NCBI RefSeq assembly: GCF_002911665.1
Contig: NZ_MTBP01000002.1
Location: forward strand, 62,001-126,000
Direction: 5' to 3'
Length of the DNA: 64,000 nt
From: Actinomadura rubteroloni
Lineage (GTDB): Bacteria > Actinomycetota > Actinomycetes > Streptosporangiales > Streptosporangiaceae
Part shown: positions 53,298 to 62,687 of the stretch, one piece after another
Layout: every line of letters begins with the position of its first letter
Numbering within the stretch: position 1 is the stretch's first letter
Translations under genes and position numbers: made by a program
The notes under the pieces: model-generated
Databases searched by the model: none
The model's input: only the letters and a program-made list of their open reading frames with translations
What the model was told of the DNA's origin: nothing

Positions 53298-54248
53298 TCA
53301 GGCGGGCGCGAACGCGCGCCGGTACGCGGTCGGGGTCGTGCGCATCCGGCGGGTGAAGTGCTGCCGGTAGGCGGCGGCGCTGCCGAACCCGACGGCGGCG
53401 GCGATCTCGTCCACCGAGCCGTCCCCGGCCTCCAGCAGCGGCAGGCTCGCGGCGACGCGCTGCGCGGCGAGCCAGCGCATCGGGCTCACCCCGGTCCGCC
53501 GGGCGAAATGCCGCAGGTAGGAGCGTTCGGACATGCGCGCGGCGCGCGCGAGGTCGGCGACGGTCAGCGGCGCGGCGAGCCGGTCCAGCGCGAACGCCAT
53601 GCTGCGCGCGACGCCGTCGTCGTCCGGCCCCGGCGGGCGCACCGCCGCCTCGATGAACTGGGCCTGCCCGCCCTCGCGGTGCGGCGGGACGACGAACCGG
53701 CGCGCGACGGCGTTCGCGACCGCGGCGCCGTGGTCGGCCCGGACGAGGTGCAGGCACAGGTCGATGCCCGCCGCGCTGCCCGCGCTGGTCAGGACGTCGC
53801 CGTCGTCCACGTAGAGGACGTCCGGGTCGACGTCGACGTCCGGGTGGCGTTCGGCGAGCCGCGCCGCGTACCGCCAGTGGGTGGTGGCGCGGCGGCCCGC
53901 GAGGATCCCGGCGGCGGCGAGCGCGAACGCCCCCGAGCAGATGGACACGACCCGCGCGCCCCGGGCGTGCGCGCGGCGCAGGGCGTCGACCAGCGCGGCG
54001 GGCACCGGGTCCGGGGCGCCGGGGACGATCACGGTGTCGGCGGCGGCGAGCGCTCCGAACCCGTGTCCGGCGCGCAGCGTGAACCCGCCGACGGCCGTCA
54101 GGTCGCGGCCGGGCTCCTCGGCGCAGACCAGCAGCTCGTACCAGGGCCGGTCGCCGAGTTCGGGACGGTGCAGCCCGAACACCTCGACGACCACGCCCAG
54201 CTCGAACGTGGCCATGCCGTCGAACACCGCCACCGCAACCGTGTGCAT
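53298..54248 (-). CDS. GlxA/AraC-type transcriptional regulator
   Basis: A 316-residue regulator. The N-terminal DJ-1/PfpI-like domain (residues 1-185) contains VVSICSGAFALAAAGIL with the elbow Cys. The C-terminal AraC HTH covers about 215-310 (MSERSYLRHFARRTGVSPMRWL, and VGFGSAAAYRQHF). Such pairs with rhodanese genes are common in actinomycetes. The ligand is not known. Confidence 0.88.
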   Translation of the reverse strand: MHTVAVAVFDGMATFELGVVVEVFGLHRPELGDRPWYELLVCAEEPGRDLTAVGGFTLRAGHGFGALAAADTVIVPGAPDPVPAALVDALRRAHARGARVVSICSGAFALAAAGILAGRRATTHWRYAARLAERHPDVDVDPDVLYVDDGDVLTSAGSAAGIDLCLHLVRADHGAAVANAVARRFVVPPHREGGQAQFIEAAVRPPGPDDDGVARSMAFALDRLAAPLTVADLARAARMSERSYLRHFARRTGVSPMRWLAAQRVAASLPLLEAGDGSVDEIAAAVGFGSAAAYRQHFTRRMRTTPTAYRRAFAPA

Positions 54249-54276
54249 GCCCGAAACGTAGCCGAAAGTCCGGTAT

Positions 54277-54897
54277 TCAGGAGCCGGGCGGGTCGCCGGC
54301 GAGCAGGTCGGCGAACGGCGTCGGCTCGGCGTAGGGGTCCGGGCGGACGGCCGGGGCGCGGCCCGCGACGAGGTCGGCCAGCTCCCGGCCCGCCCGCGCG
54401 GCGCGTCCCGCGAGCGGGTCGGCCGCGTCCCCGAAGTCGGCGGTGGCCGCGAACACGGCCGTCGGGACGACCGCCGCCCGCAGGTACGCCAGCAGCGGGC
54501 GCAGCGCGAAGTCGAGCGCCAGCGAGTGCCGCGCGGTGCCGCCGGTCGCGCCGAGCAGCACCGGACGGCCCTCCAGCGCGCCCGGCTCCAGGACGTCGAA
54601 GAACGTCTTGAACAGCCCGTTGTAGGAGCCGTTGTAGATCGGCGTGACGGCGACCAGGCCGTCCGCGCCGGTCACGGCCTCGATCGTCGCGCGCAGCTCG
54701 CGGCCGGGGAACCCGGTCAGCAGGCCGTCGGTCAGGGCGTGCGCGTGGTCGCGCAGGTCGACCGGCACGACCTCGACGGCGTCGCCGCGTTCGCGCAGCG
54801 CGTCCGCGGCGGCGGCGCCGAGCCGGTCGGCGAGCAGCCGCGTGGACGACGGGCGGCCGAGCCCCGCCGCCAGGACGGCGAGCGTCCGGTCCGTCAC
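54277..54897 (-). CDS. FMN reductase, CE1759 family
   Basis: A 206-residue flavodoxin-like NAD(P)H:FMN reductase. LAVLAAGLGRPSSTRLLADRL is the phosphate-binding start, followed by TPIYNGSYNGLFKTFFDVL and GATGGTARHSLA. The GTG start overlaps the stop of the luciferase-like gene (GTGA). This pair (CE1758/CE1759) is a known two-gene unit: the reductase provides FMNH2 to the luciferase-like monooxygenase. Confidence 0.9.
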   Translation of the reverse strand: MTDRTLAVLAAGLGRPSSTRLLADRLGAAAADALRERGDAVEVVPVDLRDHAHALTDGLLTGFPGRELRATIEAVTGADGLVAVTPIYNGSYNGLFKTFFDVLEPGALEGRPVLLGATGGTARHSLALDFALRPLLAYLRAAVVPTAVFAATADFGDAADPLAGRAARAGRELADLVAGRAPAVRPDPYAEPTPFADLLAGDPPGS

Positions 54898-55988
54898 CGC
54901 TCCACCTCCCGAGTCTCGGCCGCCGCGACGCGCGCGGCGTGCGTCGGCGCGTCCGGGACGTGCGCGGGACGCCCGATCGCGAACTCCTTGCGCAGCACCG
55001 GCACGACCTCCTCGCCGAGCAGGTCGAGCTGCTCCAGGACGGTCTTCAGCGGCAGCCCCGCGTGGTCCATGAGGAAGAGCTGGCGCTGGTAGTCGCCGAA
55101 GTCCTCGCGGAACCGCAGCGTCCGGTCGATGACCTGCTGCGGGCTGCCGACGATCAGCGGCGTCTCGGCCATGAAGTCCTCCAGCGACGGCCCGTGCCCG
55201 TAGACGGGGGCGTTGTCGAAGTAGGGCCGGAACTCGCGGACGGCGTCCTGGGAGTTGCGGCGCATGAACGCCTGGCCGCCGAGCCCGACGATCGCCTGGT
55301 CGGCGGTCCCGTGCCCGTAGTGCTCGTAGCGGCGCCGGTACAGCCCGATGAGCCGCTGGTAGTGCTCCGCGGGCCAGAAGATGTTGTTGGCGAAGAACCC
55401 GTCGCCGTAGTAGGCCGCCTGCTCGGCGATCTCGGGGCTGCGGATCGAGCCGTGCCAGACGAAGGGCGGGACGCCGTCCAGCGGGCGCGGCGTGGACGTG
55501 AACGCCTGGAGCGGCGTGCGGTGCTTGCCCTGCCAGTCCACGACGTCCTCGCGCCACAGCCGGTGCAGCAGGTGGTAGTTCTCGACGGCGAGGTCGATGC
55601 CGTCGCGGATGTCCTTGCCGAACCACGGGTAGACGGGCCCGGTGTTGCCCCGGCCGAGGACGAGGTCGGCGCGCCCGCCGGAGAGGTGCTGGAGCATCGC
55701 GTAGTCCTCGGCGATCTTCACCGGGTCGTTGGTGGTGATCAGCGTGGTCGCCGTGGACAGGACGAGCCGCTCGGTGCGCGCCGCCAGGTACCCGAGCATG
55801 GTCGTCGGCGAGGACGGCACGAACGGCGGGTTGTGGTGCTCGCCGGTCGCGAAGACGTCCAGCCCGACCTCCTCGGCCTTCTCCGCGATCGTCACCATCG
55901 CGCGGATCCGCTCGGCCTCGGTGGGCGTGCGCCCGGTCGTCGGGTCCGGGGTCACGTCCCCGACGGAGAAGATCCCGAACTGCATCAT
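54894..55988 (-). CDS. LLM-class flavin-dependent oxidoreductase, CE1758 family
   Basis: A 364-residue luciferase-like monooxygenase. FGIFSVGDVTPDPTTGRTPTE at the start, EHHNPPFVPSSPTTMLGYLAA and DLVLGRGNTGPVYPWFG are the family landmarks; LGRG...P forms the phosphate site for FMN. The substrate is unknown. GGAGGCGGGC lies before the two ATG codons. First gene of a two-gene operon with the FMN reductase. Confidence 0.9.
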   Translation of the reverse strand: MMQFGIFSVGDVTPDPTTGRTPTEAERIRAMVTIAEKAEEVGLDVFATGEHHNPPFVPSSPTTMLGYLAARTERLVLSTATTLITTNDPVKIAEDYAMLQHLSGGRADLVLGRGNTGPVYPWFGKDIRDGIDLAVENYHLLHRLWREDVVDWQGKHRTPLQAFTSTPRPLDGVPPFVWHGSIRSPEIAEQAAYYGDGFFANNIFWPAEHYQRLIGLYRRRYEHYGHGTADQAIVGLGGQAFMRRNSQDAVREFRPYFDNAPVYGHGPSLEDFMAETPLIVGSPQQVIDRTLRFREDFGDYQRQLFLMDHAGLPLKTVLEQLDLLGEEVVPVLRKEFAIGRPAHVPDAPTHAARVAAAETREVER

Positions 55989-56060
55989 GCCCGCCTCCAG
56001 GTAGTAGAAAATTCAACCGCTCGAACCGTACCGGAGATCGGTCTATTCCGCCCGCCGGGC

Positions 56061-57578
56061 CTACACGGGCGCGGGTTCGCGGTCGTCCGCGCGCGTCTCG
56101 GCCTCGGCGGTCGCGGTGAGGTTGCGCGGCATCCGCCCGAAGATCAGCCCGTGGAACGGCGAGATCGACCACCAGTACAGGTGCCCGAGCAGCCCGTGCG
56201 GCCGGAAGATCGCGCGCTGGCGGTACCGGCTGCCCCCGGCGCCGTCCGGCTCGACCGACAGGTCCAGCCAGGCCCGGCCGGGCAGCAGCATCTCGGCGCG
56301 CAGCCGCAGCGAGCGGCCGGGGTCCAGCGTCTCCACCCGCCAGAAGTCCAGCGCGTCGCCGACCCGCAGCCGCTCGGGGTCGCGGCGGCCCCGGCGGAGC
56401 CCGACGCCGCCCGCCAGCCGGTCCAGGACGCCGCGCAGCCGCCACGCCACCGGCAGCGAGTACCAGCCGTGCCGGCCGCCGATGCTCTCGATCACCCGCC
56501 ACACCGCCGGGGCCGGCGCCCGCGTGCGCTGCTCGCGCTCGTCCACGAACAGCACGCCGCCCGCCCAGTCGGGGTCGGTCGGCAGCGGGTCGCTCGACGC
56601 GCCCGGCGTCGCGGCCGAACCCCACCACGTGCTCACGTCCCCGGTCCGGACGCGCCGCAGCGCCCGCCGCACGGCCTCCTCGAAGCCCAGCAGCCCGCCC
56701 GGCGGATCCGGGACGTACCGGGCGATGTCGTGCTCGCCCGCCACGACCTCGCTCGTCAGCGACTCCACCAGCGGCCGCGCGATCTGCCCCGGAACCGGCG
56801 TCACGAAGCCGACCCACAGGCTCGACAGCGACGGCGTCAGCAGCGGCACGCCCACGATCACCCGGTGCGGCAGGCCCGCGGCGGCGGCGTAGCGCAGCAT
56901 CATCTCCCGGTAGGTCAGGACGTCCGGGCCCGCGATGTCGAACCCGCGGTTCACCTCCGGCGGCAGGTGCGCCGCGCCGACCAGGTAGCCGAGCACGTCG
57001 CGGATCGCGATCGGCTGGACGCGCGAGCGCACCCACGTCGGCGTCACCATCGCGGGCAGCCGCTCGGTCAGGTACCGCAGCATCTCGAACGACGCCGACC
57101 CCGAGCCGATGATCACCCCGGCGCGCAGCACCACCGTCGGGACGGGCGAGCCCAGCAGGATCCGCGCCACCTCGGCCCGCGACCGCAGATGGCGCGACAG
57201 TTCGCCGCCCGAGCGCATCCCGCCGAGGAACACGATCCGGCCGACGCCGGCCGCCGCCGCGGCGTCGGCGAACGCCCGCGCGGCCCGCCGGTCCCGCTCG
57301 GCGAAGTCGCCGCCCTTCCCGCCCATCGCGTGGATGAGGTAGTAGGCGACGTCCACGCCGTCCAGCGCGGCGGGCAGCGTCTCCGGGCGCAGCGGGTCGC
57401 CGTGGACGATCTCGACCCGGTCCGCCCACGGATGCGCGCGCGCCGCGTCCGGGCGCCGCACCATGCACCGCACCGTGAACCCCGCGTCGAGCAGTTCCGG
57501 GACGAGCCTGCCCCCGATGTAGCCGGTCGCGCCCGTCACCAGGCAGCGCCGCGCCGGACGTTCCTCCGCATGTGCCAT
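56061..57578 (-). CDS. NmrA-like SDR fused to DUF2867
   Basis: A 505-residue protein. TGATGYIGGRLVPEL (15-29) is an extended-SDR NAD(P) motif; the NmrA-like half spans about 1-300. A C-terminal DUF2867-type domain begins near GVLFVDEREQRTRAP and ends at FRPHGLLGHLYWWSISPFH. This two-domain set is frequent and its function unknown; a substrate-binding role for DUF2867 (StAR-like) is likely. Divergent from the DinB gene. Confidence 0.88.
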   Translation of the reverse strand: MAHAEERPARRCLVTGATGYIGGRLVPELLDAGFTVRCMVRRPDAARAHPWADRVEIVHGDPLRPETLPAALDGVDVAYYLIHAMGGKGGDFAERDRRAARAFADAAAAAGVGRIVFLGGMRSGGELSRHLRSRAEVARILLGSPVPTVVLRAGVIIGSGSASFEMLRYLTERLPAMVTPTWVRSRVQPIAIRDVLGYLVGAAHLPPEVNRGFDIAGPDVLTYREMMLRYAAAAGLPHRVIVGVPLLTPSLSSLWVGFVTPVPGQIARPLVESLTSEVVAGEHDIARYVPDPPGGLLGFEEAVRRALRRVRTGDVSTWWGSAATPGASSDPLPTDPDWAGGVLFVDEREQRTRAPAPAVWRVIESIGGRHGWYSLPVAWRLRGVLDRLAGGVGLRRGRRDPERLRVGDALDFWRVETLDPGRSLRLRAEMLLPGRAWLDLSVEPDGAGGSRYRQRAIFRPHGLLGHLYWWSISPFHGLIFGRMPRNLTATAEAETRADDREPAPV

Positions 57579-57653
57579 GGAGCGCGCCTACCCCGGCGGC
57601 GCCGGGCCGACGCACGCGCGGCCCCTGTCACGGACGGTTGTTAAGGTCGGCGC

Positions 57654-58187
57654 ATGGTCACCTTCGTGGAGCCTCCCGCCGAGCCGCCCGTCCACCTCAC
57701 CGACACGCGCGCCCTGCTCAACGGCTATCTCGACTACTACCGCGACGCCCTGCTGCGCAAGCTCGACGGCCTCGCCGACGAACAACTGCGCACCAGCCTC
57801 CTCCCGTCCGGCTGGACGCCGCTGGAACTGCTGAAACACCTCACCTACGTGGAGATCCGCTGGCTCCAGCGGGGGTTCCTCGGCGACGACGTGCCCGAGC
57901 CGTTCGGCGACCGGGGCCCGGGCGGGCGCCCTGAGGGGGCCTGGCGCGTCCTGCCCGACGAGACCCTGGACGACCTGCGCACCGCGTTCCTGTCCACGGC
58001 CGAGACCTCGCGCGGCATCATCGCCGCCGCCGCGCTGGACGACCTGCAGCGCGCCCACTTCGACCACTTCTCCGACGAGCCGCCCAGCCTGGCCTGGATC
58101 CTGTTCCACCTGCTCCAGGAGTACGCGCGGCACGTCGGCCAGCTCGACGTCGTCCGCGAGCTGGCCGACGGCGTCATCGGCGAGTGA
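57654..58187 (+). CDS. DinB-like (DUF664) protein
   Basis: A 177-residue four-helix protein. LNGYLDYYRDALLRKLDGL and GWTPLELLKHLTYVEIRWLQ carry the first metal-binding His, and LLQEYARHVGQLDVVREL the C-terminal His, as in DinB/DUF664 mycothiol-dependent enzymes. The precise substrate is unknown. Ends 4 bases before the convergent LuxR gene. Confidence 0.88.
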   Translation: MVTFVEPPAEPPVHLTDTRALLNGYLDYYRDALLRKLDGLADEQLRTSLLPSGWTPLELLKHLTYVEIRWLQRGFLGDDVPEPFGDRGPGGRPEGAWRVLPDETLDDLRTAFLSTAETSRGIIAAAALDDLQRAHFDHFSDEPPSLAWILFHLLQEYARHVGQLDVVRELADGVIGE

Positions 58188-58191
58188 CGCC

Positions 58192-60513
58192 TCAGCGCTC
58201 CGCCGCCACCCACGCCACGATCTCGGCCCGCGAGGAGAACCCGAGCTTGGCGAGGATGTGCTCCACATGGGAGTCGGCGGTGCGCTTGGCGATGACGAGC
58301 CGGTCGGCGATCTCCCGGTTCGTCAGCCCGGCCGCGACCAGCCCGGCGATCTCCCGCTCGCGCGGCGTGAGCGCCGGACGGTCCGGCCGGGCGCCCGGCG
58401 CGTCGGGCGCGGGCCGCTCGGCGAGGGCCTCGGCGACCGCGATGTCGGTCTCCAGCGACTCGCCGGTCTCGTAGGCGGTGCGGTAGGCGTCCGCGCCGAG
58501 CGCCTCCCCCGCCTGCTGCTCGAAGAAGCCGCGCAGCAGCGCGTGCTGCGGGCCGAACATCGTGGACCCGGTGTAGCGGCGCAGCCGGTCCGCGCAGCCG
58601 AACAGCCGCGCGGCCTGCATCGGCTGCGCGAGCGACACCAGGCAGCCGCCCGCCACGTCCAGCGCGAGCGACACGCCGAGCCGGTCGCCGAGGTCGCGCT
58701 TGACGGCCAGGCCCGCGCGGACGTCGGCCAGCGCCTCGTCCGCCGCGCCCGCCAGCAGCCGCGCCGTCCCGCGCGCGAGCAGCCCGTAGGAGCGGCACCA
58801 CAGGTCGCCGGAGCCCTCGGTGACCGCGACGGCCCGCTCGGCGTGCTCCAGCGCCGTGGCGGTGTCGCCGCCGAGGCAGCACGCCACCGACAGGAACAGG
58901 TCGGCGATCGGGACGAGCACGTCGTCGGCGCCCGCCGCGCGGTGCAGGACCGTCGCCTCGGTGAGCAGGCGGACGGCCTCGTCCGTCCGGTCGTCGTAGA
59001 GCGCGGCCATCCCCTGCGCCTGCCGGACGTAGGCGAGGCCCGCGTCGTCGCCCGTCCCGGACGCGCGGGCCTCCGCTCGCTCCAGCAGGTCCGCCGACGC
59101 GGCGAGGTCGTTCTGCAGGACGGCCAGCAGCCCGGCGAGCGCGATCAGCTCCGTCGCGGCCGGGTCGCCGCCGAGGTCGCGGCACGCGAGGATCCGCGCG
59201 GACCAGTACCGCGCCTCGCCGATCAGCCCCTGGAGCGCGAGGATCCGCCCGAGCCCGAGCCCCGCGCGGATCAGCGGCCCGTCGGCGGCGGCGCCGATGC
59301 CGTGGTCGATCAGCGCGCGGACGTTGTCCTGCTCGTCGCGGAACCAGGCGAGCACCCGGGGCTGCGCGGACGAGGCCAGCTCGGCGTGCGCGCGTTCGAC
59401 GCGCCCGGCGAACCACGCGAACGCGCGGTCGCGGACGCCGCCGGCCTCGCCGCGCCGGTCCAGCCGCTCGGCGCCGTACTCGCGGATCGTGTCCAGCATC
59501 CGGTAGCGGGCCTCGCCGTCCCGGGTGACCTGCCGGACGATCGACTTGTCGACCAGCCCGGCCAGCAGGTCGAACACGTCGCCGGCGGGCAGTTCGGCGT
59601 CCGCGCAGACCTGCTCGGCGCTCTCCAGGTCGAAGTCGCCCGCGAACACCGACAGCCGCGTCCACAGCAGCCGCTCGCCCGGCGAGCACAGGTCGTGGCT
59701 CCAGTCGATCGCGTTCTCCAGCGTGCGGTGCCGGGGCATCGCGGTGCGCCGCCCCCGGACGTGCAGGACGCGCCGGTCGAGCCGGTCCACGATCTGCTCC
59801 ACCGACAGCGCCCGCAACTGCACGGCGGCCAGTTCCAGCGCGAGCGGGATCCCGTCCAGCCTGCGGCACAGCAGCACCACCGCGTCCTGGTTCTCGGGGG
59901 TCAGCCGCCACTCGGGGACGACGGCGGCGGCGCGCTCGGCGAACATCCGCACCGACTCGCACGGCCGCCGCGGGTCGGGCGAGGCGCCCACCGGGATGGG
60001 CAGCGGCGCGACGTTCAGCGTGTGCTCGCCCGCGATGTCCAGCGGCTGCCGGCTCGTCGCGAGGATGTGCAGGCCGGGGGCGTTGCGCAGCAGGACCTCG
60101 GCGAGCAGCGCGCAGGCGTCCACCAGGTGCTCGCACGTGTCGAGGACGAGCAGCGTCCGGCGCTCGGCGAGGAACTCCACGAGGACGTCCAGGACCGTTC
60201 CGGCGTTCGGATCGGGCAGCCCGAGCGCCCCGGCCAGCGCGGGCGCGAGCAGGCTCGGCTCGCGCAGCGGCGCCAGGTCCACGAAGCACACGCCGTGCTC
60301 GTAGCCGGGCAGGACGCGGCCCGCGGCGCGCACGGCGAGCCGCGACTTGCCGACGCCGCCGGGCCCCACCAGGGTGACCAGCCGGCCGCGGCCGAACAAC
60401 CGCGTGATCTCGGCCAGCTCGTCGGCGCGCCCGATGAAGCTCGTCAGCTCCGCGGGGAGCCGGCCCGAACGCTGTTCCAGAATCGTCAACGACACCGCGG
60501 CCTCTGCTCCCAC
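58192..60513 (-). CDS. Large ATP-binding LuxR family regulator
   Basis: A 773-residue STAND-type regulator. The NTPase begins at about residue 24 (SFIGRADELAEI) with Walker A LVGPGGVGKSR (49-59) and Walker B LLVLDTCEHL. TPR-like repeats fill the middle (380-680), and the C-terminal LuxR HTH is LTPREREIAGLVAAGLTNREIADRLV. It should respond to an unknown signal by ATP-dependent oligomerisation. GTG start at 60513; 60495 is an alternative. Confidence 0.88.
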   Translation of the reverse strand: MGAEAAVSLTILEQRSGRLPAELTSFIGRADELAEITRLFGRGRLVTLVGPGGVGKSRLAVRAAGRVLPGYEHGVCFVDLAPLREPSLLAPALAGALGLPDPNAGTVLDVLVEFLAERRTLLVLDTCEHLVDACALLAEVLLRNAPGLHILATSRQPLDIAGEHTLNVAPLPIPVGASPDPRRPCESVRMFAERAAAVVPEWRLTPENQDAVVLLCRRLDGIPLALELAAVQLRALSVEQIVDRLDRRVLHVRGRRTAMPRHRTLENAIDWSHDLCSPGERLLWTRLSVFAGDFDLESAEQVCADAELPAGDVFDLLAGLVDKSIVRQVTRDGEARYRMLDTIREYGAERLDRRGEAGGVRDRAFAWFAGRVERAHAELASSAQPRVLAWFRDEQDNVRALIDHGIGAAADGPLIRAGLGLGRILALQGLIGEARYWSARILACRDLGGDPAATELIALAGLLAVLQNDLAASADLLERAEARASGTGDDAGLAYVRQAQGMAALYDDRTDEAVRLLTEATVLHRAAGADDVLVPIADLFLSVACCLGGDTATALEHAERAVAVTEGSGDLWCRSYGLLARGTARLLAGAADEALADVRAGLAVKRDLGDRLGVSLALDVAGGCLVSLAQPMQAARLFGCADRLRRYTGSTMFGPQHALLRGFFEQQAGEALGADAYRTAYETGESLETDIAVAEALAERPAPDAPGARPDRPALTPREREIAGLVAAGLTNREIADRLVIAKRTADSHVEHILAKLGFSSRAEIVAWVAAER

Positions 60514-60754
60514 CGGCCGAAGCCGGAGATATCACCGGGGGACGCTCGGAATCGTACCCGCGTTTGCACCGTTCGCAACCGACTCATTACGAAGAGCAGG
60601 CAGCGCGGAAAGCGTGCCGGGAGGCGCGGAAAAGCCCCGTGGAACGGCCGTTCTACGTGCTGCGGAGCCCTCCCCGGGGCCTGCGGGGGAAGGGGAATGT
60701 GGCGGTGGCGGACGGCGGCGCGGCCGTCTCCGGCCACCCCCATACGATGGCTTT

Positions 60755-61660
60755 ATGGGCATCGCGCAGCGCGTCCCGGACCTCGGGGCGCTGGAACTGC
60801 TGCTCGCCGTCGTCCGGCTCGGGAGCGTCGGCCGGGCGGCGGCGGAACTCGGCGTCACCCAGCCCGCCGCGAGCGCCCGCATCAGCGCCCTGGAGCAACG
60901 CCTCGGTCTGGCCCTGCTGGACCGTTCCCCGCGCGGTTCCCTGCCCACCGAGGCCGGGACGCTCCTCGCGGGCTGGGCGCAGCAGGTCGTCACCGCCGCG
61001 ACGGCCCTGGACGCGGGCGCCGCCGCCCTGCGCGACCGGGACGGCGACCGGCTGCGCGTCGTCGCCAGCCGCACCGTCGCCGAGCACCTGATGCCGGGCT
61101 GGCTCGTCGCGCTGGACGGGATGCGGCCCGGGACGTCCGTCGCGCTGCGGACCGCCGCGCCCGCCGCCGTCGCCGAGACCGTCCGGGCGGGCGCCGCCGA
61201 CCTCGGGTTCGTGGAGGGCGCGCGGACGCCCGCCGGGCTGAGCGGCACGGTCGTCGCGTCCGACCGGCTCGTCGTCGTGGTCGCGCCCGGCCATCCGTGG
61301 GCGCGGCGGCGCGGCGTGGACGGCGGCGCGCTGGCCGCGACGCCGCTGATCCTGCGCGCCGAGGGTTCGGGCACCCGCGAGGTCCTGGACCGGGCGCTGG
61401 CGGCCCACGGCGGGACCGCTCCCCCGCTGCTCGAACCCGCGTCCACGGCCGCGCTGAAGGCCGCCGTCCTCGCGGGCGCGGCGCCGGGCGTCGTGAGCGA
61501 GCGGGCCGTCGCCGCCGAACTGGCGGGCGGACGCCTGGTGCCCGTCCCCGTCGCCGACCTGGACCTGCACCGCCCGCTGCGCGCCGTGTGGCCCGCCGGA
61601 CGGCGTCCCGCGGGCACCGCGCGCGACCTGGTCGGCCTCGCCCGGCGGTCGCGGCCCTGA
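60755..61660 (+). CDS. LysR family transcriptional regulator
   Basis: A 301-residue LysR protein. The HTH is in the first 60 residues (LELLLAVVRLGSVGRAAAELGVTQPAASARISALEQRLG), followed by a type 2 periplasmic-binding fold effector domain. Its target is not obvious; the universal stress gene is directly downstream on the same strand. The ATG at 60755 is chosen since the HTH starts at residue 10. An in-frame extension upstream overlaps the LuxR gene. Confidence 0.88.
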   Translation: MGIAQRVPDLGALELLLAVVRLGSVGRAAAELGVTQPAASARISALEQRLGLALLDRSPRGSLPTEAGTLLAGWAQQVVTAATALDAGAAALRDRDGDRLRVVASRTVAEHLMPGWLVALDGMRPGTSVALRTAAPAAVAETVRAGAADLGFVEGARTPAGLSGTVVASDRLVVVVAPGHPWARRRGVDGGALAATPLILRAEGSGTREVLDRALAAHGGTAPPLLEPASTAALKAAVLAGAAPGVVSERAVAAELAGGRLVPVPVADLDLHRPLRAVWPAGRRPAGTARDLVGLARRSRP

Positions 61661-61703
61661 CCCCGGCGGCGCCGCCCGCGCGCCCGGCGGGGATGCTGGA
61701 CTC

Positions 61704-62507
61704 ATGATCGGACAGCACCTGCTGGTCGGCTACGCGCCGGGCCGGGGCGGGGACGAGGCCCTGGCGACGGCGTTCGACCTCGTCCGCCACACGGGCGGGC
61801 TGGTCACCGTCGCGCACGTCCACCCGCCCGGCCGGCCCGCCGCCGCGACCGAGGCCGCCACCCTGCTCGGACGGCTGCGCACCCGGCTCGACGACCCGGC
61901 CACCGAGGTCGTCGCCGTCGCGAGCCGCAGCGTCGGGCGCGGGCTGGCCACCGCCGCCGCCCGCGCGGGCGCCGACGCGATCGTCATCGGCTCGGCGGCG
62001 GGCGGGGCGCGCGGCCGGATCACGCTCGGGTCCGCCGCCGACCACCTGCTGCACTCGGCGCCCGAGTCCGTCCTGGTCGTCCCGGCGGGCCACGTCCCCG
62101 CCGCGCGGGCCGAACGGCTCACGGTCATGTACGTCGGGCGTCCGCAGTGCGAGGAGGCGGTGCTGCGGGCGTCGGTCGCCGCGCAGGAGTACGGCGTGCC
62201 GCTGCGTCTGCTGACGCTCGCGCTGGAGGGCGACCCGCGCGGCCCGCTCCAGGACGACCTGGCGCTCGCGGTCCGGCTCGCGCTTGACTCGTCCGGGCTC
62301 GACCCCGACGACGTCAGCGCCGGGCTCGGCGAGGGCGACGACGTGGCGGCGGCGATGGCGGACGCGGGCTGGGACCCGGGCGAGATGATGGTCGTGGCGA
62401 GCAGCGAGGACGCGTCGCCGCACCGCGTCTTCCTCAGCGAGATCGGGCTCAAGATGGTGCGCGCGGCGCTGTGCCCGGTCATCGTCCTCCCCCGGGGCTA
62501 CACGTGA
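61704..62507 (+). CDS. Tandem universal stress protein
   Basis: A 267-residue protein made of two Usp modules. The first (1-137) ends with the ATP-binding G-2x-G-9x-G(S/T) pattern, GSAAGGARGRITLGSA. The second (140-267) reads VASSEDASPHRVFLSEIG at that position and is degenerate, so it is likely not to bind ATP. Role in stress survival. It follows LysR by 43 bases. Confidence 0.88.
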   Translation: MIGQHLLVGYAPGRGGDEALATAFDLVRHTGGLVTVAHVHPPGRPAAATEAATLLGRLRTRLDDPATEVVAVASRSVGRGLATAAARAGADAIVIGSAAGGARGRITLGSAADHLLHSAPESVLVVPAGHVPAARAERLTVMYVGRPQCEEAVLRASVAAQEYGVPLRLLTLALEGDPRGPLQDDLALAVRLALDSSGLDPDDVSAGLGEGDDVAAAMADAGWDPGEMMVVASSEDASPHRVFLSEIGLKMVRAALCPVIVLPRGYT

Positions 62508-62565
62508 CATGGCCCGTCCGGACCATCGCGCGCCTAGTCTGATTTGACCCCATCGCGCCGGGCGC

Positions 62566-62595
62566 TTGCCGAGGGGTCTTTACCTCGATTACATT
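62566..62595 (+). promoter_or_regulatory. Promoter of the CHAP gene
   Basis: TTGCCG (62566-62571) and TACATT (62590-62595) are 18 bases apart, leaving a leader of about 85 bases before the ATG at 62688. I saw no riboswitch that I can name in the leader. Confidence 0.5.
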
Positions 62596-62687
62596 CACCC
62601 GAGATCAGAACGTGACCTTGAGTCGTCGCGGACCACCCTTGGGTCGGGCTCCCGCCCGCACCTTCGAAGGCGCTTGGGGAGCCCTTG

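Noticed and set aside
62596..62687. c-di-AMP (ydaO) riboswitch upstream of the CHAP gene
   Set aside because: Such switches precede many actinobacterial cell-wall hydrolases, but the leader is too short and I could not find the conserved core.
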